From Mauremys mutica (taxonomy: Eukaryota > Chordata > Testudines > Geoemydidae): a stretch of 64,000 nucleotides of DNA. The notes below the pieces were generated by a model that was not told where the DNA came from, did not search any database, and saw only the letters and a program-made list of their open reading frames with translations. The stretch is from assembly GCF_020497125.1 (NCBI RefSeq), contig NC_059072.1:77569697-77633696 (forward strand), given 5' to 3'. This document shows, one piece after another, positions 23,326-34,129 of the stretch (its first letter is position 1; each line of letters begins with the position of its first letter). A program made the translations under genes and the position numbers.

Positions 23326-23400
23326 CCATGCCTTAGTGCAGCAGGCTGGACTCAATGACTCTGAGGTCTCATCCAGCCTTACATTTCTATCTATGACTGT
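23326..23400 (+). repeat. CR1-like LINE/SINE 3' end
   Basis: GGCTGGACTCAATGACTCTG, then TCTCATCCAGCCTTACA and TTTCTATCTATGACT. This is the usual CR1 3' block (GGACT.GATGA.CT..GAGGTC.C.TCCAG) with the short ATTCTATGA-like ending. Confidence 0.65.
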
Positions 23401-23570
23401 ATAACCTTTATGCACATGACTCCAGTTAAAATCATGCTATATAGAGGAGCACTGTTTAGCTATTATGCAGGTTTATGCTTAGGAGCAGCAGGAGGTTTTT
23501 GTTTTTGGATTTTTTTTGCGCAATGGGGTCTGTTTGAAAGTGGCCGAGTGTTCTCATTCATCCTCTAAGC

Positions 23571-23977
23571 CAGAGGTGTGCAAACTACGGCCCACAGGCC
23601 ACATCCGCCCTGTGGGACCGTCCTGCCCAGCCCTTGAGCTCCCAGCCAGGGATGCTAGCCCCCAACCCCTCCCTTGCTGTTCTCCCTCCCCCACAGCCAG
23701 GCAGGCAGTGCTCTGGACGGCAGAGCTGCGGGCTCCTGCAGAGCAGAGCGGCAGCATGTGTAGTTCTGGCCAGGCAGTGTGGCTGCCAGCCATGGTCTCA
23801 GGGGGCAGTCAGGAGACAGGGAGCAGGGAGCGGTTGGATAGGTGTGGAGTCCCGGGGGGACCTGTCAGGAGACGGGGGGGCAGATAGGGGTCGGGGCAGT
23901 CAGGGGCAGGGGGGTTGGATAGGGGGTGGGTCCCGGGAGGCGGTTAGGGGTGTGGGGGGGTCCTGGGCAGGGGCAAT
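23571..23977. mobile_element. Truncated hAT-type repeat, GC-rich
   Basis: Starts CAGAGGTGTGCAAACTACGG, a hAT-like terminus preceded by CTCTAAGC. The 3' half is a G-rich tract of GGTTGGATAGG-type units. No opposite terminus found. The 123- and 145-codon open frames across it are compositional artefacts. Confidence 0.6.
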
Positions 23978-24956
23978 AGTCTTTAATAACATGATTACAT
24001 ACTGTTTTTTCCCCCATTGGATAAACTCTTCAGAGATCTTAAGTTGCCAAATTCTAACAAATGTCTACTGAGCATGTATGAATTGAGATTTTCAGAAGTC
24101 CATAAGTTTTCATGGGATAGCACATCCCTGGTACCAGAACAACCAACTTCCCAAATTTTAAATCCTTACTCCAAAGCATGGAGGGGAGACAGCTTCTTAA
24201 TTAAAATGTTAGCAAAAATTAACATGGTCAAAAGAATGTATTTTCAACCAACATTATTCTGAGAAACAGCTAAACTCTTTTTACTGAAATTTTGTTCAGA
24301 AAAATTCAGCCTAAGGCAGATCCCGGCATGGAAAATTTTAGCCCAAACAATTCAAAGTTTGGTTAAGTTATGAACAACTAAAAAGTCATATGGGGAAAGT
24401 ATCAGGCTACCTTAAATACAGGATGCTCTATCTTCTCCATCTATAATACAGTAAACAGAAAGAAATAGATCCATCAGAGAGTAACAAATTTTGTACCTCA
24501 TCTATTGTGTTTGACCCTTTCTTAATAATTATAATAAGAAAGAAAACAAAAAGGATCAAGGAGAAATATAGCTCTAATTTATTAAACTTGGAAATATCTT
24601 TTACAACTGAAAATCAGGCATATTCATATACCTTTTCAATAACCACCCAAGTTTTCCAGGCTTGACAAGGAGATTAAATCTGTGTGCCAATCAAACCAAA
24701 AGTGTTTTCTCAACTACTTCCATTGTTGACATAACATAGCACTGAAAAAATAAAAAGGGTACATGTTGTGAAGGTTCTCTTTTTATTGATCTGATTTGCT
24801 AAGTAACAGAGCCCTGGAACATAGATTTTAAAGGGCTGTGAGCTTTCTTTGTTTTTCTGTCAAGACTCAGTGATCAGACAGCTGTTGTGCTGCATGTCTT
24901 ATTCACATGATCACATCCTTAAATTCTGGGAATATAATAGTTGAATGAAAATATTA

Positions 24957-25050
24957 AGGGTGTAGCCCAGTGGTGTAGTTTGCCTTCATTATATTCACGG
25001 CTACCGTAGCCCAGTGGGCTAGTTTGCCTTTATTATATTTACTGCTTTGC
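24957..25050 (+). repeat. Imperfect ~48-bp tandem duplication
   Basis: GTAGCCCAGTGGTGTAGTTT followed by GCCTTCATTATATTCAC is repeated about 48 bp later as GTAGCCCAGTGGGCTAGTTT followed by GCCTTTATTATATTTAC. Local duplication, no family known to me. Confidence 0.7.
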
Positions 25051-25351
25051 ATTATATTCTGCTTAGCATTATATTAAGCAGTGATGCAAGAAACCTACAG
25101 GCCTGTATCTTGTAAGACATTAGCTTTAGTAAGTTAGCATAAGGCTTGAGGCTATGATTATTGATCAGATAAACTTTCCACAGATAAAAGGCCCAATGGA
25201 AACCCCCAAGTATTTGGTGAGCTGAAAACAGAGTTTAAGGGGAAGTTCTGACCACAGGTACATGATTCAACCACAGAAGTGTTCTGACAACAAACTGATG
25301 TACATAACAGGTACATGAGATACATTTAAGGCTAGCCTGCTTGCTTGCCTA

Positions 25352-25352
<1 letters not shown>

Positions 25353-25386
<34 letters not shown>
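25353..25386. repeat. (ATCT)n microsatellite
   Basis: About eight tetranucleotide units in a row. Confidence 0.97.
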
Positions 25387-26503
25387 ATAAATTTCCTATT
25401 TTCTTATGGGTTTGATTATTTGTTTTATTATAATAGGTTTATATTAGAGTGTATTTTTGCTGTAATGCAAGGGAACTACAGGCCACTTCCTGTATGTTAA
25501 GCTAAGTCAAAGTTAGCATACATATGTTTGGGACCTTTCACCTAGATAGAGGGTGATGAGCTAAAGCATAAGGTCCATATATAACTGCAGCATTTAACAT
25601 GGAGGATGCATTGAAATAGGTTGGCATGGGGGCTTCCTAAGTTTATACCCTTTTAAACTTAACAGGTACACCACAACTTGGAAAGAAACAAAATAACTGG
25701 TTAGGACCGAAATAACAAATGTGATACCTAACCACAAAAGGGCCATGATAATGAATTGATGTATATGATAATAAATTGAGCTAATTAATATACTAACCTG
25801 TAGAAAAAAAAGACACTCCAACATTAATAAGGTGCAGAAATACAAAGAAGGAAAAAGGGAAAAATCCCCTACTGAATATGCATTGAACGTAACGGCATCA
25901 GTGTAACATATTATAAAAGTTGCATCCCAACCTAGGGGTGGTAGGAGTGAGAGATGTAGTCCTTGGGAGGTGCCAGAATGATGGCCACTGCTGATGATGG
26001 GAAAGGTGATGATGATGAGGAAGATGATGGCTAACACTTCAGGTTGCTCTACAAGGGATGGTGTGAGTATATGGATATGCAGATGTACATTCTGTAGTAG
26101 CTCTATCTATCTTACTAAGTCAGGGTGTTTGTGACTGTGCTAAATGTATTAACAAACGATATTTGTAAATATAAAAGAGTTCCTATGGTTTGAGTGTTGC
26201 AACTGTGCACATCAGGGTTCCCAACTATATAATAATTTAAATAATATTGGGCCTGATCTTGGGACAAGAACCGATCAACCCTCAAAATAATAACTAGGAT
26301 TCTTAAGTTTTCAATATAATTAATACATAATCTAAAGATCAGCAACAAGGCTGAAATCCTGACTCCATTAAAATCAGTGGCAAAACTCCCACCGAGTTCA
26401 ATAAAATAAGAGTTTCACCTTAAATGTTTTATTATTCTTAGAGGTTACTGATAAGTTAATAACACATACTTATGACTTTTTAAAGTAAAAGTTTTATGGT
26501 CTG
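25387..26503. other. Unique AT-rich DNA, nothing recognised
   Basis: A 147-codon antisense frame at 25594-26037 is hydrophobic and motif-free. I treat it as chance. Confidence 0.45.
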
Positions 26504-26511
26504 ATTCCAAG

Positions 26512-26722
26512 CAGGGCCGGCTCCAGGCACCAGCTTATCAAGCAGGTGCTTGGGGCGGCAACTCGGGAGCGGGGCGGCACTTTTAGGGTTCGGGAGCAAT
26601 TCGGCGGAGGGTCCCTCACTCCCGCTCGGAATGAAGGACCTTCCGCTGAATTGCCGCAGATCGCAATCGCGGCTTTTTTTTTTTGGCTGCTTGGGGCGGC
26701 AAAACCCCTGGAGCCGGCCCTG
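26512..26722. mobile_element. 211-bp hAT MITE (GGGCCGGC family), perfect TSD
   Basis: Starts CAGGGCCGGCTCCAGGCACC and ends CCTGGAGCCGGCCCTG: 16-bp termini in perfect inverted register. ATTCCAAG flanks both sides (26504-26511, 26723-26730). It contains GGGGCGGCA blocks near both ends, as in the copies at 19249 and 62356. Confidence 0.93.
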
Positions 26723-26730
26723 ATTCCAAG

Positions 26731-28477
26731 CCCACTGAAGGTTCCCATTCACTTCACTGTGGATCAGGTTCTCAGGGGGATACAGAGATGGGAAAAGAGG
26801 GGAGGAGCACAGAGTGAAGAACGGGGGCACAGGTCCATAAAGACACCAAAATGAGAGAGAATTCAAGCAATAGAATCCAGAGCTTGGCTTCTGGTGGTTC
26901 TTCCTATGATAATGCTACTGTTTCCCATAGAGAAATGGTTTCCCATAAACACATAAGACACAAAAGGAAGGAGAAATGTCAGTTTGGATGTTGAAGACCA
27001 GCAAGGATATTCAAAAGAAAAAGCCCAAAGAGCTCAGCACATGGGTCAGCCTTATGATGATGACAATCACCGTTCTCAGTGGCTCCCAAGCTGAAAAACA
27101 ATGTGACTGGCTAGTTGTGCCATGCTATGCACTGGGGAACACTTTTCTCTTCCTGGCAGCAATCACCTGAAGCACTCAATTGGATTTCAAAATTCAAACA
27201 GACAGAATGCTAGCAAATGCATAACAGGGAATATACCTACTTTGGCAGGAAGATTGGTTAAATGACTTAACTGGCCTTTTTCAATCTCGAATGCATATGA
27301 CACTCCTTTGTCTGCAGTCCTAAATGAAATGTTGGGCTTAATTCTTAGTTGAGATATGGTCCATTTGTGCCTCTCCGGCAGTGCCAAGAACCGTAAAATC
27401 CAACCAGATATTTTCCCATTATGGGGGAATGTTTGAGTGCCAAGGGAAAAGCCAGTATAGCCAGCTCTACATCATATTCTTTCTTGGCCCCAGTGTAATT
27501 GCCATGGTAATAAAAGACTGTGGACTAAACTAATTCCTGATCCAACTCCAGTGACTTCAATGAAGCTACACACCAAAGAGGAATCTGCCCCTGTGAATCT
27601 GAGCGTTTAGTAGCAAAATGCTCTATATACCTAAACGTACAATATAAGCTTCTGCTGCTATCATTATTGGATGGAACAATTCACTATTTAATTGACTGGA
27701 CTAATGAAATCGCTAATCTAATCTAGAGACCAAAATACCACAGTGCCAGTAATGAAAGAGAGGGGGAATGCTAGCTAAAAGAATATATGCAGCATTACTG
27801 CTACATTTATTTCTCTAGATTAGCACTATTGCTCTAATGAAGTCAATAAGCCATGTTCTGCCATTAGTTGCACCCAGGACCCTTGCAACCCCAGGTGACA
27901 GCAAAAGTTATCCCTGGTTTTGAATAGAGAAGAAGTCTCTAGAATGAAGAAAGGTACAGCAGCCACAGAACATTAAAGGGATGATTTGCTGACATTGTGC
28001 TCATCATGACTGTCTCACCCAAAATTAATGTAGCGGCTAGCCACTCTTTTCCGTAATAACAATGGAATGTAATAGTGCAAGTGTCAGGAGAAGTTGTTCG
28101 AGAGTGTGTCTGCCCTCTAAATTGAGGTGTGAGTGCACCATGGGTAGACACACCTGTGTTAGCTTTACCCATGCCAGAATGACTAGGCATGGGTAAAAGT
28201 AGCAATGCTTCAACATTGGTCTGTTTAATGCCATGCCACAGGTTTAATTCAGAAACTTTTAATTTACATTGAAACACCTTGGTGCTAGACTGTTGAATGT
28301 TGATGCATTTCTACTTACGGTAATACAATCAGGCGCTTAATCAGATGCTTATGCAACATACAGTGATTAGTAATTGACATGCTTTCATTAGTTAAATTGC
28401 TTGTGTGCTGCACAGTACTTTTCTGAGACAGTGCGAGCAGGAGCCAATCTTTTCAGGCAATAATAATTGGTAGTTGT
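26731..28477. other. Unique DNA, nothing recognised
   Basis: Only short motif-free open frames. Confidence 0.45.
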
Positions 28478-28490
28478 CAGTTTATTTCCT

Positions 28491-28582
28491 TGCATCGAAG
28501 AAGTGGGTATTCACCCACGAAAGCTCATGCTGCAAAACGTCTGTTAGTCTATAAGGTGCCACAGGATTCTTTGCTGCTTCTA
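28491..28582 (+). mobile_element. 92-bp PLE mini-insertion, perfect 13-bp TSD
   Basis: CAGTTTATTTCCT flanks both ends (28478-28490, 28583-28595). The insert contains only the hammerhead-like hairpin (GTGGGTATTCACCCAC then GAAAGC) and the tail as far as TTTGCTGCTTCTA. It lacks the terminal ~35-40 nt present in longer tails. It is the same subfamily as 22688-22890. Confidence 0.85.
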
Positions 28583-28595
28583 CAGTTTATTTCCT

Positions 28596-31369
28596 ATGAG
28601 TTTAACTCCTAATTTTAATTTCATGGTTTTAACAGAATTAATATTAATAGCATTGCACGAGTTTTATGTAATTCTTTGTTTTCAATATTTTGTTGGACTA
28701 TTTTCAACTGGCATCCTTAACCTTTTATTTGGAGATTAATAAATAAAAGTTGGTAAAGTACTTTGGTCCCAAACAGTGCCCTTTGGTCTGACAAGATTTG
28801 GACATTACCTTATCTGGCTCACCAGCAAATGTAAATAGAATGGTTGATGTCAGGCCTGGGTGGTGGTAAAACATTAAAGGGAAGGAACTGAATATGAAAA
28901 GAGGGCTCCCCAAAACTATAACAGCCCTGGACCCCCATCAAACTTAATCTGGCCCGGTATACAAGCCCATCTGGAGCCAGGGTTACCCACTCATGTTACT
29001 GAAGCCTGTGCTGCTGCTGCTATGTGGTGCTGCAATTTTTATCCATACAACCTAGATTAAAGGTAGCCTGGGTGTATCTACTGAAATTGCAATTACATTT
29101 TGTATTGTCCCCTGAGAATACCTGAATGGGGTGCTGCTGTTCCTAACATTCCTGAATACACAAGGGAATGCGAAAACATTTGCAGTTTCATAAAGACATT
29201 TGTAAAGTAGCCATTCAACGATAGGGGAAATGCCATGGCACAACGACCATCAATACCACCCATATTTAGTTCCTTAGGGGGAGACTAACATTCCATGGGA
29301 TTTGGGTGATTTTGAAAATCTCACCCCTCAATAAAAACAGCCTTTCAGATGTGCAGAGCACCTACAGCTTCCAATGACTTCAGCACCTCTGCTAACACCA
29401 CTTCTATTCTGATGCCTATATGTGCATTTAGGGATTTATCTATAGGCAACCTAGTTTGAAAATATTGGCTTAAGCTTACTAATGGGACAAACATGAAAGT
29501 GGAGTTCCTTGCTGTCACCATTTCGTGACTACTTTTCAAGGACTGTTTTCATTTGAGACTCAGTCATACTGTTGCACCCTGAAGATGAAGCTTTCTAAAG
29601 CACGAAAAGCAGCAGCAGTAGCGAGGACTCAGTCCTTAGAATAAATCCAAAATTGTGATCTCAAGCAGATGGAGCACGATTTTACAGCTGTCATGATGTA
29701 GGTTTCCACTTGTATCCTAGATCTACCACACTTTCATTAAATGAATGCTTTCCAGTGAGCTGTGGACTTCTGATATGATTCCTTCTTTTTGCTATACCCG
29801 GAAAGCTCAGTTCTAATAACAATGGCCTTTATAGTCTGTGATTTAATATTTTTAATTCCAACGCTAGCTCCTCTTCACCTGCCAATAATTAACAAAGTGA
29901 CAAAACAGTCGACCTTGGAATCATTTTTTCATCCTGATTTGAATCAAACAAGATCACTGGAAAAATGAAGAGTCAAAAAATCAAAAGGAGATGAATGTGG
30001 AATACAGAACATTTTCTTTTTAGAGATGTATTTCCCTTTCCCCTCTTTGTTAAAATCTTTACTTGACCACAGACTGATGTTCCCACAGCACATACTATTG
30101 AACTCTCTAGCACAAAGATCCGTATGGTACTGTACACTCATATATAACTTGTGTTTGATCTTCTCACACAGCTGCAGAGGTAGTAGTCTGGATATGAAAC
30201 TTTTAAATAAAACATTTATGTTCATTTCATTCATTGCTCTTCTTTTTGCAAATATAAAAATAGTGTGCACCTTGGATTTTAAAGTGACAGTTAAAGGTAA
30301 CTGACAAGAAGAGATGCTTAAATATAATTCAGATTTTGAGGGTTTTAAATATAAGCAGCTATTCAGAACATCCAATAGCACAAAAGTAGAAAAAGATCTA
30401 TTCAAATTGTGGCACTAATTTGAAATTCTGAAAAGTCACTATAATTTAGCAAAATAATAATAAAAAAAGCAGATTACAATCAAATATCCAGACTTTGCTA
30501 CTTTTCCCCCACAAGGTTCAATAGGGCTGTATTTGACCTCTACTCTGATTATTATGCAAATCAAGCATGTAACACAAAGAAAATACCTTAAATAAGATAT
30601 GTGGCACAGACAGGGCAATTATACAGTTGCTCCCAAATTATTTCTTAAATGAGAGTAGTTTCTTCAATCATTTCAGGCTAGAGTTAGGAGGGGAAAATAA
30701 TGTCCCAGTTCAGTAAGTATTCAATAAAGCACATTTTATTAACTGAAGTACTGAAAGAGTTTGGGAGAATAATTCCCTCGCTTGAAATGATCTGCAACTA
30801 ACAAGAATACCTCTTTCTTAATTGACACATCAGCCTATGTCTCAACAAATCTACATGGGATTTAATATTCTAAAGGTTAATTAGGCTGGGGGAAAATAAA
30901 TTGCTTTCAGGAACTTGGATGCAATCCTCTCATGAACATGACTGTACAGTTGTATCAAGCAACATGTGAATTCAAAACATTTTTTCTTATTCCACTTACT
31001 TTCTGTTAGGGTAACTAGCAATATAAATATTCTAATGTTTACATGATTAATGGTAACAACACGTATAACAAAGATTCTGTGGGGGCAGATGAAAAGGCTG
31101 AAGTAGAGGAGGCAATTTGCTATAATTTTCGAAGTCTCTCACTTATCGTACATTGCTGTTTAATAACTAGATTGCATGGCAGATTGTGGGGGTTCACAGT
31201 CTGCTTGTAGATTTGCAAGATTCAGATCTAAGTGAGGGGGAATTGGGTTCTGATGATGGGGAAAAGTAACATTTATAAAATAAGGAAAGTTCATCACAAA
31301 AGTCTCTTATCCCCATGCTTTTAAAAATATTCTTCTACTTTATTTAAGAATATGAGAATGGCTATAGTG
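28596..31369. other. Unique DNA, nothing recognised
   Basis: Long featureless AT-rich stretch. A 153-codon antisense frame at 29944-30405 shows no domain motif and is probably chance. Confidence 0.45.
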
Positions 31370-31593
31370 CAGGGATAGGCAACCTTTGGCACGCGGCTCG
31401 CCAGGGTAAGCACCCTGGTGGGCCAGGCCGGTTTGTTTACCCAGCCGATCGTGACTCCCATTGGCCTGGAGCGGCGAACCGCGGCCAGTGGGAGCCACGA
31501 TCGGCTGAACCTGCAGATGCGGCAGATAAACAAACCGGCCCGGCCCACCAGGGTGCTTATCCTGGCGAGCCGCGTGCCAAAGGTTGCCGATCC
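31370..31593. mobile_element. Palindromic hAT-like MITE with ~70-bp arms
   Basis: The left arm CAGGGATAGGCAACCTTTGG (and on to GGCCGGTTTGTTTA, 31439) is mirrored by TAAACAAACCGGCCCGGCCC to GGTTGCCGATCC at the right edge, with a few mismatches. The core holds a second nested inverted repeat (CCGATCGTGACTCCCATTGG against CCAGTGGGAGCCACGATCGG). The terminus resembles the 16920 element. No clear 8-bp duplication remains. Confidence 0.75.
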
Positions 31594-31599
31594 ATCTAC

Positions 31600-31880
31600 C
31601 CGAGTATCCTGTCTTCCAATAGTGGCTGGTGCCAGGTGCTTCAGAGGGAAAGTACAGAACAGGACAATTTATCATGTTATCCATTCTGTCATTCAGTCCC
31701 AGCTTCCTGCAGTCAGAGATTTAGGGACACTCAGAGGATGGCATTGCATCCCTGACTATCTTGGCTAATAGCCATTGAGGGACCTATCCTCCATGAACTT
31801 ATCAAATGCTTTTTGGAACCCAGTTATACTTTTGGCCTTCACAACATTTCTGGCAACAATTCAAAAGATGGCACCCTCAT
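31600..31880 (-). repeat. CR1-like LINE 3' region, antisense
   Basis: The + strand reads CTGTCTTCCAATAGTGGCTG, then GGCTAATAGCCATTGAGGGA, then CCTATCCTCCATGAACTTAT and TTTTGGCCTTCACAACAT. I recognise this as the antisense of a common amniote CR1 3' region. No reverse transcriptase frame remains. Confidence 0.6.
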
Positions 31881-32454
31881 GTTACAGAGATCTGGGTCGC
31901 TGATGATATCAACACAAGCAAGACGATTATATGCTTTTTACATAACCAAAGCTATGCCTGCAAGAGAAAATTCCAAACAAAAACCAAAAGGGAGTGAAGT
32001 TGAGTCTGTTGAGATCTCCAAACAAAGAGCCTAAATAGCCAACAAGATTGATAACTGGCACCTTTAAAGTGCCACGGAACAAATTAGTTATTTAATTGTA
32101 AACTAAGGAAAATGTGCAACATCAATTAAATCTTCCAACAACCGACATTTCCCATCGGCTCCCACAAACAAATTGGAGGCCAAATTTTTAGGTGGAATAT
32201 TCTAACCTCTGTTAGTTGCTTTTGTACTAATTAAGAGCATTAATAAGTGCAAATACTGCCCCTCAGTCCTCTGGTCAGTGGGCTGCTCACTGACTGGACA
32301 TCTCCCTCCATCTTCCCTTCCAGCTTCTTGTGTTTTCTGAGCCATTAATGGAATGTCTCCCATGCGATTTAAAGTCTGGACATTCTTAGTCTTTCATAAC
32401 AGCAGCAAAGGAAACAAAGGGCTAGACCGGGGAGGTGGTGCCCAGGCCCTCTGA

Positions 32455-32520
32455 TACCTGATAATCCAGTGGTTAGAGCACTTATCTGGGAAGTGGGAGA
32501 CCCGGGATTTAATTTGTTTG
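32455..32520 (+). repeat. Possible tRNA-derived SINE head
   Basis: CAGTGGTTAGAGCACTTATC resembles an RNA polymerase III A box in a tRNA context, followed by GGGAGACCCGGGATTTAATT as a decayed B box. No 3' tail identified. Confidence 0.45.
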
Positions 32521-32984
32521 TTTTGTCTTTTAACTTGTTTGTTTTTTAATGAGAAAGCTGGTGGGATGGAAATGGTAAATTTATCAGTGTCTTCCTTTTT
32601 AGTACAAGCTTTGTTGTTATAAATATCAATATCAAAAGACTTAGCATTGATGGCAGTTTGGTTAATTAGGAAACAACTGTGGAAATGATAGCAAAGTCAT
32701 CATTCTCTTTTAAATTAATTGGTGCCATGTGTGAAATGCAAGGTTGCAGACTCAAATATAATCAAAACTTGATTATTATTAAGGTTTATGGATGTATTGT
32801 TATGACTTATAAGATCATCAACTAAATGAAAATGAAGATAGATAAGAGTGAGCACCTGTATTTCACCAGTTGTTCAGAGGGCCTTTTTCATGTAACACGA
32901 TGTGGACAGTGTAGAAGAGGGAACAGAAGCACCATGATATACATTAGAGACTCAGAGTAGGTTTAATGCTGCTGTAACCCACAA

Positions 32985-33065
32985 ACATGTTGGCAGTGGG
33001 AATTGAACTTGGGACCTCCGGATCTTAGAGCATTAGCATCTACCTGAGCTAAAAGGTCTGTTACC
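32985..33065 (-). repeat. Possible tRNA-derived SINE head, antisense
   Basis: Read on -, TTTTAGCTCAGGTAGATGCT (A-box-like) is followed by GGTCCCAAGTTCAATTCCC (B-box-like). A decayed tRNA-like SINE rather than a working tRNA. Confidence 0.5.
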
Positions 33066-33736
33066 CAAGGCTGTAGCAGGCTCATCAACTTCTGAACATG
33101 GCCCAGTTACTAGGAGAGAGCAACAGAGTGCCACATCGAAAGGATGTAACTTACACTTATATCATTCCCAAGAGTCAGAGGAAAAAGTGTTCAATGACTA
33201 TTTCTGGGGTCTAGTAGAAGCCAATAACATCTTGAGCTTGAAAAGCAAAGCTGACATTTTAACTAGGGGATTTGGAGGGATCAATCCCTGTGATTCATTT
33301 AACTATATTTTATCTGTAAGCACTTCTTGAAATTTATAAGCACACTTATCAAAATTTGTAGATATGACATGACCCAAGGATTAACATGTCTGGCGAGGCA
33401 TCCACTAGAAATAGAAAGTAATAAAAGAAAAAATGTAAAAGGAGCATTTGGAAAAGAAAAGGAAGAGAAAATGGGAATTATGTAATGCTCCCATACAAAA
33501 TGGAATAACATTAAAGAAATAAATATACGTATCTTCTCTTCTACAGACATTGGCCCATAGCATCCCCTGCATTAGGACAGCTTTGCACTACTCTACTGGT
33601 GCACAGCTACCATAAAGCTGCCTTACCCAATCACAGGATGTTACCCTAGTGCGAGGGAGACACTCTAGCACCTCCTACACTTTCTTCACCTTTCCCTGCA
33701 GCCTACGTGGGATGATCATGAGGAAGGGGGCAAGAC
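33066..33736. other. Unique DNA, nothing recognised
   Basis: No gene or repeat signature. Confidence 0.45.
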
Positions 33737-33764
33737 TAGGGCCTGGTCTACACTAGGACTTTAA

Positions 33765-33945
33765 TTCGAATTTATCAGCGTTAATTCGAACTAACCGCTC
33801 AACCGTCCACACCAGGAAGCCATTTAATTCGAACTAGAGGGCTCTTTAGTTCGAATTTGGTACTCCACCCCGGCAGGTGGAGTAACGCTAAATTCGACAC
33901 GGCTAGCTCGAATTAGGCTTGGTGTGGATGCTAATCGAACTTAGT
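33765..33945. promoter_or_regulatory. Subterminal TTCGAA-type motif cluster, left end
   Basis: About seven copies of TTCGAA or close variants (TTCGAC, CTCGAA, ATCGAA) lie within ~180 bp of the left terminus. The right subterminal 120 bp (38440-38560) has another four or five. Subterminal repeats are where Harbinger Myb-like proteins and transposases are expected to bind. Function here is inferred. Confidence 0.55.
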
Positions 33946-34129
33946 AGCTCCGGGAGCTATCCCACACTGCACCACTCTGTTGACGCTCTGGACAGCAGTC
34001 CGAGCTTGGATTCTCTGCCCAGCCACACAGGAAATGACCCGCGAAAATTTGAATTCATTTTCCTGTCTGGGCACTTTGAATCTGACGTTCTGGTTGCACA
34101 TCGGGACGAGCTCCGCAGCACCTGCAACG

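Noticed and set aside
25594..26037. 147-codon antisense frame
   Set aside because: Hydrophobic, low complexity, no motif, AT-rich DNA. Consistent with chance.
29944..30405. 153-codon antisense frame
   Set aside because: No domain, no splice context, and amino-acid use like random translation.
32985..33065. Functional tRNA gene on -
   Set aside because: A- and B-box-like sequences are present, but no full cloverleaf with a sensible anticodon arm. More likely a SINE remnant.
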